Below are positions 16,923 to 26,202 of a stretch of DNA of 64,000 nt, one piece after another. Source of the DNA: an uncultured Lachnospiraceae bacterium (lineage in GTDB: Bacteria > Bacillota > Clostridia > Lachnospirales > Lachnospiraceae); the NCBI GenBank assembly GCA_910586125.1, contig CAJUHP010000018.1, positions 1-64,000 of the forward strand, read 5' to 3'. The position numbers and the translations under genes are program-made. How positions within the stretch are numbered: the stretch's first letter is position 1; each line of letters starts with the position of its first letter. The notes under the pieces were generated by a model. The model searched no databases. It had not been told where the DNA came from and saw nothing but the letters and a program-made list of their open reading frames with translations.

Positions 16923-17801
16923 ATGGACAATGAACTGAGATTTGCCATATTGATTGATGCGGACAACGTATCGGATCGATACATTAAGATTATACTGGAC
17001 GAAACCGCCAATAACGGGGTTGTGACCTACAAACGAATATACGGGGACTGGACCACATCGCGGCTGGCCTCGTGGAAAAATATTTTGCTGGAGAATTCGA
17101 TTATCCCCATTCAGCAGTACGGCTATACGTACGGAAAAAATGCAACGGACTCGGCTATGATAATCGACGCGATGGATATTCTGTATTCGGAAACGGTGGA
17201 CGGCTTTTGTATTGTCTCGTCCGACAGCGATTTTACCCGGTTGGCGGCCAGACTGCGGGAGGCTGGCATGCAGGTGATCGGCATGGGGGAGGAGAAGACG
17301 CCAAAGCCCTTTATTTCCGCCTGCAATCAGTTTAAATATCTGGATCTTTTGTATTCCGCCCAGCAGAAGGAGGAGAAAGAAGAGAAGGAACAGGAGGAGA
17401 TGGAAGAAAAAGCCGCTAAGGAGCGGGCCGCCAAGGGACAGCCGCCGCAGGGACCGTTTTTGGGCAAGAGCGCATGGGTCAGACCGGCAGACGGCGGTTT
17501 CTCCCGAAATCAGAACACAAAGTTCAAGGATATGAAGAACGTCCGCCGGACAATCAACGCGATTATCAATAAGTGTTCGGATGAAGAAGGATGGCTGTCC
17601 ACCGGCAAGCTGGGAGATCAGCTTTCAAAGCGTATGCCGGAATTTGACGTGAGAAATTATGGTTTTTCCAAACTGACGCCCTTTATCAAATCTCTGGGTG
17701 ACTATGAGCTGCGGAAAACGTTGATCGGCGGTCAAAAGCAGATCTATCTGCGGCTGAAGGAGAAAAAGGCGGACAAAAACCGGCCGGAGAGCGACCGCTA
17801 A
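16923..17801 (+). CDS. NYN-domain ribonuclease-like protein with LOTUS/OST-HTH domain
   Basis: A 292-residue protein. Residues 1-145 form a LabA/limkain-type NYN (PIN-like) domain with conserved acidic residues in ILIDADNV (about 9-16), ATDSAMIIDAMD and SSDSDFTRLAARLREAG, the usual metal-binding set for a nuclease. A glutamate/lysine-rich coiled segment (150-175) leads to an OST-HTH/LOTUS-like domain (about 205-280: VRRTINAIINK to SLGDYELRK), a suspected RNA-binding module. The prediction is RNA cleavage or binding; targets are unknown. The start with ACAGGAGAGAATG is preferred to a longer frame beginning at 16833, which overlaps the previous gene. Confidence 0.85.
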   Translation: MDNELRFAILIDADNVSDRYIKIILDETANNGVVTYKRIYGDWTTSRLASWKNILLENSIIPIQQYGYTYGKNATDSAMIIDAMDILYSETVDGFCIVSSDSDFTRLAARLREAGMQVIGMGEEKTPKPFISACNQFKYLDLLYSAQQKEEKEEKEQEEMEEKAAKERAAKGQPPQGPFLGKSAWVRPADGGFSRNQNTKFKDMKNVRRTINAIINKCSDEEGWLSTGKLGDQLSKRMPEFDVRNYGFSKLTPFIKSLGDYELRKTLIGGQKQIYLRLKEKKADKNRPESDR

Positions 17802-17830
17802 CGGCTGACAGCAGGAAGGAGAAGCAGAGT

Positions 17831-18643
17831 TTGACACAAAAATTGAAACTGCAGACGTACACCATAGACACCCCGAAGCTCTCTCGTCCGCTTTGTTTGG
17901 CGATCGTATCGGATCTGCATGGATGTGAATATGGAAAAAAGCAGAGAGATCTTTTAGATACCATATACAGGCAGGATCCGGACGCCGTTTTGATGGCGGG
18001 AGATATGAGCGATGCCCGCGGCGGCGACGCGCCTTACTGGGAGTTTCTGAGAGGAGTAGCGGCAATGGTTCCCTGCTACTATGTGACGGGAAACCATGAG
18101 TTTAGCCGCAACAGGCGCTATGACTGTTTTTCCGAGGAGACGGTAAGACGGCAGAAGGAAGAAATCCGAAGGATAGGAATCCATATTCTGGAGGGGGAGA
18201 AGAAGCTTCTTGGCGGCAGCGGGGGACAAGTGGCGCTCATGGGAATGGACGACGAACTGGTGGGAAAGGAAGAATTTAACCGTCAGTATCTGCGCTGCTG
18301 CAGGAAGGTCAAACAGGAAGAATACACGATTCTTCTGAGTCATCGTCCGGAGAAAATGGGAGCGTACCGCTGCTTTCCCGGTGATTTGGTGGTCTGCGGC
18401 CATGCGCATGGCGGTCAGTGGCGCCTGTGGGGGGCAAGAGGAGGCGTATACGCGCCGGGGCAGGGACTCTTTCCCCGTTATGCCGGCGGTTTGTATCCGA
18501 GAGAGCAGGGATTTCTGCTGGTGAGCTGCGGTCTGTGCTATAAGTATCCGAAAATTCCGCGTTTCGGCAACCCGCCGGAGCTGGTTATTTTAAACCTGAA
18601 TCCGGCCGGTAAAAGGCGGGAGACAACAAAGAAAGGAAGTTAA
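17831..18643 (+). CDS. YkuE/YaeI-type metallophosphoesterase
   Basis: A 270-residue enzyme with SDLHG near 28-32, AGDMSD near 57, VTGNHEF near 84, LLSHRPE near 164 and CGHAHGGQ near 187, all metal-binding positions of the calcineurin-like fold. The closing CGLCYKYPKIPRFGNPPEL is typical of the YkuE-like group that acts on membrane-linked phosphodiesters. No signal peptide. The start is TTG, seven bases after AAGGAGAAGC. The aminopeptidase begins 5 bases after the stop. Confidence 0.82.
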   Translation: MTQKLKLQTYTIDTPKLSRPLCLAIVSDLHGCEYGKKQRDLLDTIYRQDPDAVLMAGDMSDARGGDAPYWEFLRGVAAMVPCYYVTGNHEFSRNRRYDCFSEETVRRQKEEIRRIGIHILEGEKKLLGGSGGQVALMGMDDELVGKEEFNRQYLRCCRKVKQEEYTILLSHRPEKMGAYRCFPGDLVVCGHAHGGQWRLWGARGGVYAPGQGLFPRYAGGLYPREQGFLLVSCGLCYKYPKIPRFGNPPELVILNLNPAGKRRETTKKGS

Positions 18644-18648
18644 ATAAA

Positions 18649-20001
18649 GTGGGAGAAGCGGCAGAGAAGGAAACAAAAGAAGCAGAAAAGAGTGCGATAC
18701 AGAGAAAAAAAGCGGCGGAGCGGGCGGCGGCAGAGGCGTTGATGGAGCAGATCCGCCAGTCCGCCTCGCCGTTCCAGGCGGTGGAATACGTGGAACGGGA
18801 GCTGGAGGAGGCAGGATTTGAGAGGCTTGCACTGCAGAAACCATGGCAGCTTCAGGCCGGCGGGCTTTATTATGTCCCCGCCTATGACCGGACGCTGTTT
18901 GCCTTTGCGGTGGGGGAGAAGAAAGCGGAGGGACAGAATATCCGTATTGCCAGCGCGCATACCGATTTTCCATGTCTTAAGATAAAACCCTCCCCGGAGA
19001 TAACAGCCTTTGGCTGCCGCAAACTGAATGTGGAACCGTATGGAGGATTGATCTATAACACCTGGATGGACCGCCCTCTGTCTATCGCCGGCAAGGCGGC
19101 GCTGCGCGGCGGGAATCCGTTTTGCCCGAAGACGGCTCTGGTAGATTTTGCAAGACCTGTGTGTACGATTCCGAATTTGGCCATTCACATGAATCGAGAA
19201 GTCAATGACAAAGCCCATCTGGACGCGCAGAAAGATTTGCTGCCTTTGTGCGATCTGGCCGGGGAGGAGAAGGACGAAGCCTTTTTTAAAAAGGCTTTGG
19301 CAGAAGAGATCGGCTGTGAGCCGGAAGACATTCTGGAGTATGAAATGTTTTTGTATCAGTGGGAGGAGGGCGTATTCACAGGTTTTGATGAGACGCTTCT
19401 GTCGTGTCCGCGCCTAGATAACATAACATCCGTGCGGGCCTGTGTGCAGGGACTTTTAAAAGGATGCCGCCGGGAGGGTCTGAACCTCATCGCGCTGTTT
19501 GACAACGAGGAAGTGGGAAGCCGCTCCAAACAGGGCGCCGCTTCGGCGCTTCTGCCTTTTGTGCTGGAGCGGATTTATGCGTCTTTTGGGCATTCCAGAG
19601 AAGAACTTCTGACGGATCTGACAGACGGCTTTTTCCTGTCTCTGGATGTAGCGCATGCGGTACATCCCAATGCGCCGGAGAAAGCGGATCTGATCAACCG
19701 TCCGGTTCTGGGAGGCGGCGTCACCATAAAGATGAGCGCTTCGCAGAGTTACGCCGGCGACTGTGAAACCGTAGCGGTGGTGCAGGCGCTCTGCGAGAAG
19801 GCCGGAATTTCGTTTCAGCGCTTTTTGAATCACTCCAGTCAGAGAGGCGGCGGAACGCTGGGCTCGATTGCCTCGGCGGCTCTGCCTATGAAAACCATGG
19901 ATGTGGGGATTGCGGTTTTGGCAATGCACTCGGCCAGAGAACTGATGGGAGTTTGCGATCAGTTGTCTATGGAGAATTTAGTGGCAGAGCTGTTTTCCTG
20001 A
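18649..20001 (+). CDS. apeB: M18 family aminopeptidase
   Basis: A 450-residue cytosolic zinc aminopeptidase that removes N-terminal, often acidic, residues. Seen are the first metal ligand in SAHTDFPCLKIKPSPE (near 103), the central catalytic FDNEEVGSRSKQGA (near 284), LDVAHAVHPN (near 330) and a C-terminal HSSQRGGGTLGSI with AVLAMHSARE supplying the last ligands. The start is GTG after AAAGGAAG, and the first 25 residues are a charged helix not usual in the family. It is the last gene of the run, with a terminator at 20041. Confidence 0.88.
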   Translation: MGEAAEKETKEAEKSAIQRKKAAERAAAEALMEQIRQSASPFQAVEYVERELEEAGFERLALQKPWQLQAGGLYYVPAYDRTLFAFAVGEKKAEGQNIRIASAHTDFPCLKIKPSPEITAFGCRKLNVEPYGGLIYNTWMDRPLSIAGKAALRGGNPFCPKTALVDFARPVCTIPNLAIHMNREVNDKAHLDAQKDLLPLCDLAGEEKDEAFFKKALAEEIGCEPEDILEYEMFLYQWEEGVFTGFDETLLSCPRLDNITSVRACVQGLLKGCRREGLNLIALFDNEEVGSRSKQGAASALLPFVLERIYASFGHSREELLTDLTDGFFLSLDVAHAVHPNAPEKADLINRPVLGGGVTIKMSASQSYAGDCETVAVVQALCEKAGISFQRFLNHSSQRGGGTLGSIASAALPMKTMDVGIAVLAMHSARELMGVCDQLSMENLVAELFS

Positions 20002-20040
20002 CAGAAATCAAAGGAGCGGTAAAATAAGTTTCTAAATAGG

Positions 20041-20084
20041 AATCGCCAGTCCCGGCAAATGCCGGTTCCGGCGATTTCTTGTTT
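20041..20084. terminator. Bidirectional terminator between apeB and the ABC exporter genes
   Basis: Outer stem AATCGCC (20041-20047) pairs with GGCGATT (20070-20076), and inner CCGGC (20052-20056) with GCCGG (20061-20065). A T-rich tail follows on the plus strand. The ABC gene on the minus strand ends at 20084. Confidence 0.7.
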
Positions 20085-21835
20085 TAGTCCCTATTTTTTT
20101 CCTGATACCATTTCACCTGTTCATTCCAGATCTGATAAAAACGGCCCTTTTTTTCTATAAGCTGGCAGAAACTTCCCGATTCCAAAATCCCGCCGTCATC
20201 CATGACAAAAATCTGATCCGCGCTTTTCACTGCTCCCAACCGGTGTGTAACCAGAATCACCGTTCTTCCGGACGCCATCTCCTCCAGCTTTTCGTACAGT
20301 GCCATCTCCTCCAGCGGGTCGATGGCGGCCGTGGGCTCATCCAGAAACAGGATGGATCGCTGCCGGTAATAGCTGCGCGCCAGAGCCAGCCGCTGCCACT
20401 GACCGCCCGACAGCTCGGTCCCCCCAAACTCCCGACCCAAAAGCATATCCTGCGGATATTTGTCCGGATTCAGCCCGGCCCAGACAAGCGCCCGGCTGAT
20501 TCGTTCTTTGTCCATGGGACTTTTGCTGTCTCCCAGATATATATTTTGAGCCACCGTCAGTTGATACCGGCCAAATTCCTGATAGACGGCGCTGATCTGC
20601 TCCAAAATACTTCTCTCACACAGCCTCTCTCTGGGCAGGCTGCCCATTTCCATCCTGCCCTTTGTAGGCAAGAGAAACCCGGATAAAAGCTTGGCAAGAG
20701 TTGTCTTGCCCGCCCCATTTTCTCCTACGACAGCAATCCGCTGCCCCTCCTTGATACACAATGAGATGTCCCTGAGAGCCGGTTTCTGCGCGCCGGGATA
20801 CCAGTAAAACACATGCTCCATACGGACCATCTCCACTCCCTCTTCCATGGACTGCTCCCCATCCTTCTCCTCGAAATCCATAAAGTGGAAGAATGCCGAG
20901 GCCATAAGACCGGTCTGTAGGATTTCCCCCGCTCGGTCAAATAACTGGCCAAATGCTCCCGTCAGCTCCGAAAAACTGGTCAGTAAAATAGAAAAACCGC
21001 CTACGGATACCTCTCCCCTCGCCAAAAGCCAGATCATCAGACAGACGGCCATACCATGAAACAGAGCCTTCCATCCTCCAAGAAGCAGTCCCAGGTGACT
21101 GGTTTTGTGAAGCTCACGCCGCTCAATCGTATTGATTTCCCGGCAGGCTTCCCTGTATTTATCTGCGATCTGGTGACAGGCTCCATGGTGAGCCAGTTCT
21201 TTTTTTCTGTTACTGTCTGTCAAAAGCTTGGCCGCATACTCTTTGCGACGCTTTCCCGGTATCGTTTCCTGCATCTGACCCGAACGGTATTTCGCATTCA
21301 GATATTTTTCCAGAATAACCGGAACGCTTACCAGCACGACAAAAACGATGAGAAGAGGATGCAAAATTGTCAGATATCCCCCCACTGACAGCAACCTGAT
21401 ACCCAGAGTGAACGACATCACAGCCAAATTAGCTGTAAATACCAGAAACATTGACGCCTGCCTTGCATTCTGAACGATCTGCGCATACTCGGCGCTGTCA
21501 TAGCGCTCCAGAGAAATTCCGGCGCTTTTTTCATGGATTTTTGCATCCAGTCCCAAAAGAACATAGCGGAAATACCCAAATTCCATATACTGCATGGCCG
21601 CCAGATGGAGACATTTATACACCATATAGGTTCCGATCAGCAAGAGAACCTGCCGCAGTGCCTCCTCCAAAGGAAATCCTTCGCCGAGGACAGCCGCTCC
21701 ATCCACAATCTGGCGCTGCAGATGCAGCATCACCGCAGGCAATACCGCTCCCGGCAGAGACAAAAGCATATAAAAAGTCAGGCGCAGAGGACACATAGGG
21801 AAGACGAGACGCAGAGCTTTCAACCCATTTCTCAT
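20084..21835 (-). CDS. ABC exporter half-transporter, second gene
   Basis: A 583-residue permease-ATPase fusion. About 300 residues with membrane segments (LTFYMLLSLPGAVLPAVML, LLIGTYMVYKCLHL, others at 130-185 and 255-285) precede an ATPase domain with Walker A VGENGAGKTT near 375, signature LSGGQ near 480 and Walker B ILFLDEPTAAIDP with the catalytic glutamate. The site is canonical. Its ATG overlaps the stop of the upstream partner by one base (TAATG), so the two are probably a heterodimer. Cargo unknown; no precursor peptide is seen nearby. Confidence 0.8.
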   Translation of the reverse strand: MRNGLKALRLVFPMCPLRLTFYMLLSLPGAVLPAVMLHLQRQIVDGAAVLGEGFPLEEALRQVLLLIGTYMVYKCLHLAAMQYMEFGYFRYVLLGLDAKIHEKSAGISLERYDSAEYAQIVQNARQASMFLVFTANLAVMSFTLGIRLLSVGGYLTILHPLLIVFVVLVSVPVILEKYLNAKYRSGQMQETIPGKRRKEYAAKLLTDSNRKKELAHHGACHQIADKYREACREINTIERRELHKTSHLGLLLGGWKALFHGMAVCLMIWLLARGEVSVGGFSILLTSFSELTGAFGQLFDRAGEILQTGLMASAFFHFMDFEEKDGEQSMEEGVEMVRMEHVFYWYPGAQKPALRDISLCIKEGQRIAVVGENGAGKTTLAKLLSGFLLPTKGRMEMGSLPRERLCERSILEQISAVYQEFGRYQLTVAQNIYLGDSKSPMDKERISRALVWAGLNPDKYPQDMLLGREFGGTELSGGQWQRLALARSYYRQRSILFLDEPTAAIDPLEEMALYEKLEEMASGRTVILVTHRLGAVKSADQIFVMDDGGILESGSFCQLIEKKGRFYQIWNEQVKWYQEKNRD

Positions 21836-23673
21836 TATTCATACAATCCTTTCTGGGCTTCAAACATACGGCGGTACAGTCCGCCCTCCTTTCGCATCAG
21901 CGCGGCATGGTTTCCCTGTTCTGCCAGACGGCCGTTTTCCATGACGCAGATTTCATCGGCGCTGACCGCAGCACCCAGACGATGCGTCACAAAAAGATTC
22001 AGGCAGTCTGGCGCTCTTTTCTGTAAAAAATCCGTGTAGAGACGGGATTCCGCCAGAGGGTCCATCGCGGCCGTGGGCTCGTCCCAGATCCCGATCGAAG
22101 CCTTCCGATAGCGCATGCGGGCAATCGCCAGACGCTGCCACTGACCTCCAGAGAGATCAGCCCCTCCCTCTTCGAGATTTCCAAGCCTGGTCTCAAACCC
22201 ATCCGGGCAGGAGATGATCCATTCCCAGAGACCGGCCTCTTTGACCGCCCGCCGCATGTTTTCCTCTCCATCGTCCTTCCCTGGATTCGATATGCAGATA
22301 TTTTCCCGGACCGTGTAGTCATAGCGGTTAAAGTCCTGAAAAACGGCTGAAAAGTACTGCTGAAGCGCGCCGAATTCTATCTCGCTTATATCTCTGCCGT
22401 CTATGGTGATCCTGCCGCTCTGCGGCCGGTAAAATCCCATCATCAATCGGATCAGCGTGCTTTTTCCGCATCCGTTTTCCCCCACCAGCGCATAATTTTT
22501 GCCGGCATAGAAAGCAAAATTCAGACCATCCAGCACGGGTTTTTTCTGTCCTGGATAGCAAAATACAATATTCTCTCCCCGGATCACATGAAATCCGGTG
22601 CCCTTTTTGTCTTTTTCGGTTTCCTTCTCATCTGGTGCATAATCCTGTTCCGGCAGAGCGATCAAGCTGTTTATGTCCGCCCGGCAGGCGAGATAGTCCC
22701 GATAAGCGGGCAAATGGCGGCTTCCGACCGCCACAAAAAAATCCCCCAGCCTGGCCAATGCCGGAATGACCGCTATATAAAGGCTGACTGGCATCTCCCC
22801 CCGCCAAAGCGGAATCAAAAGAAGCAGGTACGCCGACGCCGAAAATAGAAACGTAATATTGTCGTACAGCCATACGGTCAGGTTCACGGCAAAAATGCTG
22901 CGAAACATACGCCGGTCGGATCGAATATTCTCCTCCACATATAGCTTTTGAATATAGGGCGTGTAGCCGAACAGCTTCTTCTCCTGGGCGAGGCGCCGCT
23001 CAAACAGCAGTCCGGACAGATAATCCGCTCGGCGGCTGTTTTCCTGTCTGGCCGCATAGAGAGCGGTACGGTATTTCCCGATTCGCCGAAAAACGGGTAT
23101 CATACATCCCAGCAAAAACACGACGGCCGGAAGAAAAAACAAAATCTGATCCTTCAGAAGGGCAAAAACGCCGATTGACCCAAGCGCTCCGCCAACAATC
23201 TGCAGCACGGAGAAAAAACCGTTGGTATAACGCTTCTCCGGCGCGTCCATCACCCTCGCAAGAAGCGCCTGGTTATCCGCATCCTCCAGCGCCGCCATTG
23301 AAACGCGGGTGGTCTTTTCCATTTGAATTGTTTCCAGACGCTCTCGAAATCCCAGGCTGAGCTGTCTGTTTACATGTGCCGAAAGCGGTTCTTCCAGGTA
23401 GCAGAACGCATAAATTACGCACAGCAATCCGCCAAAGACAACGATTGCATTCCACGAAACAGACGATACGCTATCCAGCAGACACGTTAGGACTGTCACC
23501 TGAGCTACCTGAAGCAGCGCAGCCGCCGCCATGAGAAAAACCGCGGCGGCTGCAGTTTTTTTCTTACATAGGAGAAGCGCCCGCAGGCAGGTCTCAGACG
23601 GCCTGCCTGCGGGCGCTTCTCTGCGCTTATCCCGTTTGTGTGTAGGACTGTGCTTGCATATTCCCGAATTCAT
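21835..23673 (-). CDS. ABC exporter half-transporter, first gene, with odd basic N-terminus
   Basis: A 612-residue permease-ATPase with Walker A GENGCGKST, signature LSGGQWQR and Walker B IGIWDEPTAAMDP, also canonical. Membrane segments begin at AAAAVFLMAAAALLQ near residue 40. The first 35 residues are basic and unlike the family, and they are encoded by a perfect 19-bp inverted repeat (23573-23620). The upstream site AGGAAAT is only moderate, so translation might be affected by this hairpin, or the element may have been inserted. It is the first gene of a two-gene unit with 20084-21835. Confidence 0.78.
   Translation of the reverse strand: MNSGICKHSPTHKRDKRREAPAGRPSETCLRALLLCKKKTAAAAVFLMAAAALLQVAQVTVLTCLLDSVSSVSWNAIVVFGGLLCVIYAFCYLEEPLSAHVNRQLSLGFRERLETIQMEKTTRVSMAALEDADNQALLARVMDAPEKRYTNGFFSVLQIVGGALGSIGVFALLKDQILFFLPAVVFLLGCMIPVFRRIGKYRTALYAARQENSRRADYLSGLLFERRLAQEKKLFGYTPYIQKLYVEENIRSDRRMFRSIFAVNLTVWLYDNITFLFSASAYLLLLIPLWRGEMPVSLYIAVIPALARLGDFFVAVGSRHLPAYRDYLACRADINSLIALPEQDYAPDEKETEKDKKGTGFHVIRGENIVFCYPGQKKPVLDGLNFAFYAGKNYALVGENGCGKSTLIRLMMGFYRPQSGRITIDGRDISEIEFGALQQYFSAVFQDFNRYDYTVRENICISNPGKDDGEENMRRAVKEAGLWEWIISCPDGFETRLGNLEEGGADLSGGQWQRLAIARMRYRKASIGIWDEPTAAMDPLAESRLYTDFLQKRAPDCLNLFVTHRLGAAVSADEICVMENGRLAEQGNHAALMRKEGGLYRRMFEAQKGLYE
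23521..23551 (+). repeat. 9-bp inverted repeat followed by a T run, inside the ABC gene (antisense orientation)
   Basis: AGCCGCCGC (23521-23529) pairs with GCGGCGGCT (23543-23551), then TTTTTTT follows on the plus strand. On that strand it looks like a rho-independent terminator although no plus-strand gene precedes it. It may be chance from the alanine-rich codons. Confidence 0.4.
23573..23620. repeat. Perfect 19-bp inverted repeat in the 5' coding region of the ABC exporter
   Basis: The left arm AGAAGCGCCCGCAGGCAGG (23573-23591) and the right arm (23602-23620) are exact reverse complements with a 10-base loop. On the minus strand it covers codons 18 to 34 of the ABC gene, giving the residues REAPAGRP, then RALLL. 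The mRNA would fold into a very stable hairpin about 50 bases after the start codon. Confidence 0.75.
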
Positions 23674-23732
23674 AGTATTTCCTGTTCTTCTGTTTGATCC
23701 GTTCCTCGGCTTTTTCTCTGAATCCTGTTTGA

Positions 23733-25532
23733 TTACTTTTTGTTTTCCGTCACCGTAAAATTCGGAATGCCGGTTTGAAGGGATTTCTTATAATTCTCAT
23801 TGGCCTCGCGGATGAAAGTGGGATCGTTGCGCTTTTCCGGCGGGATGTAAGCGCGGCCAAGCGTCCTCTGGCGAAGATTGAATTTGCCCATCTCGTCCTC
23901 AAGAAGCTTGGCGTCCTCTTTCATCTCCACGCTGGCGGCGGCGGCCTCCTCGTTCATAGACAGTGTGGAGGTGATGGAATTGTTGATAAATGCAACCTGC
24001 TCGTGGATCCGGGAAATGGCATTCTCCTGCTTCTGAGAGGAGTCGGAGATGCTGTTGATTGTCTCGGTGATTTTATCCAGGTCATCCACAACCTGCTGGA
24101 AGGTCTTAAACGCTTCGGAACTGATCCGATTTCCCTCCTTGGTTGCAAGCATGGTGGCTTCGATCAGAGATTTGCTTTCATTGGCCGCTTCTGCACTCTT
24201 TAAGGCAAGGACGCGGACCTCGTCGGCAACCACTGCAAAGCCTTTCCCGGCGGCGCCGGCACGGGCGGCTTCCACGGCGGCGTTCAGGGCCAGAATGTTA
24301 GTCTGGAAAGCGATATCATCAATCAGCTTAATGACATTGGCGATCTTTTGGGAGGAGCGGTCAATCTCCTCCACAGACTGAACCAGCCGCTCCATCTCGG
24401 TATTGCTGTTATGTATATCCTGCCGGATGGATTGAGAAAGCTCGGTGGCATGCTGAATCTCAACTCCGTTTTGCAGAACAAGGGCTTTGGTCTCATCCGT
24501 GGAATCATTCAGTTCGTTGACGGAGGCAACCTGCTGCGTAGCGGTGTCGGCCAATGTCTGGCTTGCATGGGCAATATGCTGGGAAGCGGACGCGACCGAC
24601 ATGGCGATTTTAATGATTTTTGCAAACATAAAATCGTTCGACTGCACCAGATGGTACAGATGTTTGCCCAGGGAGTCCTCCTGCGAACGGATATTTACAA
24701 ATACGGTCATATCTCCTTCGGCCAGGCGTTTTACGACGTCAACATTGGAGTGAATGCTCTCGACCATGCGCTGAAAGGATTGAATCATGGAGCCGATCTC
24801 GTTGTCTTCGTTGCCATCCAGTATGGTTTGGTCAAAATCAATCTGATCGGCACCGAGAGAGAGTTTTTCGGACCATTGGGCGACAGCGGTAATCGGTCCG
24901 GAGATCTGCTTGGCCGAGCGGGTTCCATAATACAGCGCAACAAGAAATCCCAAAACAGCGCTCAGGACATTCAAAACGATCATGATAAGAATCAGACGAT
25001 CCATGTTTTGAGATGCCTGGCTGGCAATTTCCTGATAGCGGGAGGAGATTTTATCAAGCCCGGAGATTACCTGTGAGGTCAGAGGCTTGATCTCGTCACA
25101 GAATCTGGTGTAGGCCAGTTCGCGGTCCGTTTCTGAGAGCGTGATAATTTCAGAAGCATGTGTGTGCATGGTTTGATGCGGTGCCTGAATGGAGGCCAGC
25201 GTAACGCGGATCGTGTCGTCTTCTATATCGGAAACACTGATTCCTTCCATCCATTTTCCAAGAAGACATGTCTTGGGATTCAGGCTTCCCTGAAAATCGG
25301 TTCCATTCTGAATGCTTTCCGTGAGCAGATTCAGCCATTCATAATGTTTGGCCAATGCGGACTGCGTCTGCGCCTGATTGTCCCGGTTCTCAGAAACCAG
25401 CCGGTAATCCCGGCCGATCTGTATCAGAGAAACCAGGGAGATTACAACCAACAGGCACATAATCAGAATGACGCTGCGGTAGCCTGACATGATTTGTTTG
25501 CGGATGGAATGACCCTTGCTGTCTTTTTTCAT
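23733..25532 (-). CDS. Methyl-accepting chemotaxis protein with extracytoplasmic CZB-like domain
   Basis: A 599-residue receptor. Membrane segment 1 is at about 20-40 and segment 2 near 180-205. The external domain carries the 3-His/1-Cys zinc pattern of CZB sensors: His63 (AKHYEW), Cys89 (TCLLGKW), His119 and His123 (HQTMH). The cytoplasmic signalling hairpin has ILALNAAVEAARAGAAGKGF and VVADEVRVLALKSAEAA. CZB domains bind zinc and several respond to hypochlorous acid or metal. No che genes or flagellar genes lie nearby, so it may feed type IV pilus motility or a distant chemotaxis array. Its promoter is at 25591-25620, on the minus strand. Confidence 0.85.
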   Translation of the reverse strand: MKKDSKGHSIRKQIMSGYRSVILIMCLLVVISLVSLIQIGRDYRLVSENRDNQAQTQSALAKHYEWLNLLTESIQNGTDFQGSLNPKTCLLGKWMEGISVSDIEDDTIRVTLASIQAPHQTMHTHASEIITLSETDRELAYTRFCDEIKPLTSQVISGLDKISSRYQEIASQASQNMDRLILIMIVLNVLSAVLGFLVALYYGTRSAKQISGPITAVAQWSEKLSLGADQIDFDQTILDGNEDNEIGSMIQSFQRMVESIHSNVDVVKRLAEGDMTVFVNIRSQEDSLGKHLYHLVQSNDFMFAKIIKIAMSVASASQHIAHASQTLADTATQQVASVNELNDSTDETKALVLQNGVEIQHATELSQSIRQDIHNSNTEMERLVQSVEEIDRSSQKIANVIKLIDDIAFQTNILALNAAVEAARAGAAGKGFAVVADEVRVLALKSAEAANESKSLIEATMLATKEGNRISSEAFKTFQQVVDDLDKITETINSISDSSQKQENAISRIHEQVAFINNSITSTLSMNEEAAAASVEMKEDAKLLEDEMGKFNLRQRTLGRAYIPPEKRNDPTFIREANENYKKSLQTGIPNFTVTENKK

Positions 25533-25590
25533 TTTTACCCCTTCTTTTTATCAATCTTGTTTAAAATTAGTAATGATTCCTTCTTACATT

Positions 25591-25620
25591 ATAATATATC
25601 AAAATGGTTCAGATTGTCAA
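25591..25620 (-). promoter_or_regulatory. Predicted sigma-A promoter of the chemoreceptor gene
   Basis: On the minus strand TTGACA (25620 to 25615) and TATTAT (25596 to 25591) are separated by 18 bases. AAGAAGGGG precedes the start codon. Confidence 0.6.
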
Positions 25621-25787
25621 GTACAGACATAGGGAAAGGTAACGGCGTATATGTCAACGAATGGTTTGCAAAGCGTCGCTATAGCTGGCTTTGCAGGTAC
25701 TATAGAAAAAAATGAGCGATTCCCAGAATGCGGTTTCGCATCAGAAATCGTTCATAATATCTTAAATATTTATGTCACATATTTCTC
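25621..25787. other. Intergenic stretch between divergent genes, no gene seen
   Basis: Between the two promoters. It holds only short frames and an AT-rich flank. No family match was seen. Confidence 0.4.
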
Positions 25788-25838
25788 TTGACATATAATA
25801 TTATATAATATATAGTATTGAATATGAAACAATATTGT
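25788..25838 (+). promoter_or_regulatory. Promoter and likely PadR operator of the padR operon
   Basis: TTGACA (25788-25793), a 17-base spacer and TATAGT (25811-25816). The spacer is wholly A/T and partly self-complementary. A perfect 10-base palindrome ACAATATTGT lies at 25829-25838, just past the start of transcription; this is a plausible autoregulatory PadR site. Operator identity is inferred. Confidence 0.5.
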
Positions 25839-25881
25839 ACGGCATAACAGAGAACGGATAGACAGGATAGGAGATGATAAC

Positions 25882-26202
25882 ATGGTATTTAACACTGGCG
25901 CAGCCCTGTTGGACGCGATTGTGCTGGCCGTTGTATCCGCCGAGGATGAGGGAACCTATGGATACCGGATTACGCAGGATGTGCGCAAGGCTTTGGACGT
26001 ATCGGAATCCACATTATATCCGGTACTGAGACGGCTGCAGAAGGAAACGTATCTGGAGGTCTATGACATGGAATACGGCGGGCGCAACCGCCGGTATTAC
26101 AAAGTGACCGGAGCCGGGCGGGAGAAGCTTCTGGAATACTGCAACGAATGGGAAGAATATTCCGGTAAGGTATCAAAGATATTTGCTGAGGTGGAGAGAT
26201 GA
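25882..26202 (+). CDS. PadR family transcriptional regulator
   Basis: A 106-residue winged-helix regulator. The DNA-binding part includes GTYGYRITQDV, the recognition helix SESTLYPVLRRLQKETYLE and the wing EYGGRNRRYYKVTGAG, followed by the dimerisation helix. It heads a run padR-DUF1700-DUF4097-PspC in which the first three genes overlap by 4 bases. In Firmicutes such regulators usually control the envelope proteins encoded next to them. The palindrome at 25829 is the likely operator. Confidence 0.85.
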   Translation: MVFNTGAALLDAIVLAVVSAEDEGTYGYRITQDVRKALDVSESTLYPVLRRLQKETYLEVYDMEYGGRNRRYYKVTGAGREKLLEYCNEWEEYSGKVSKIFAEVER

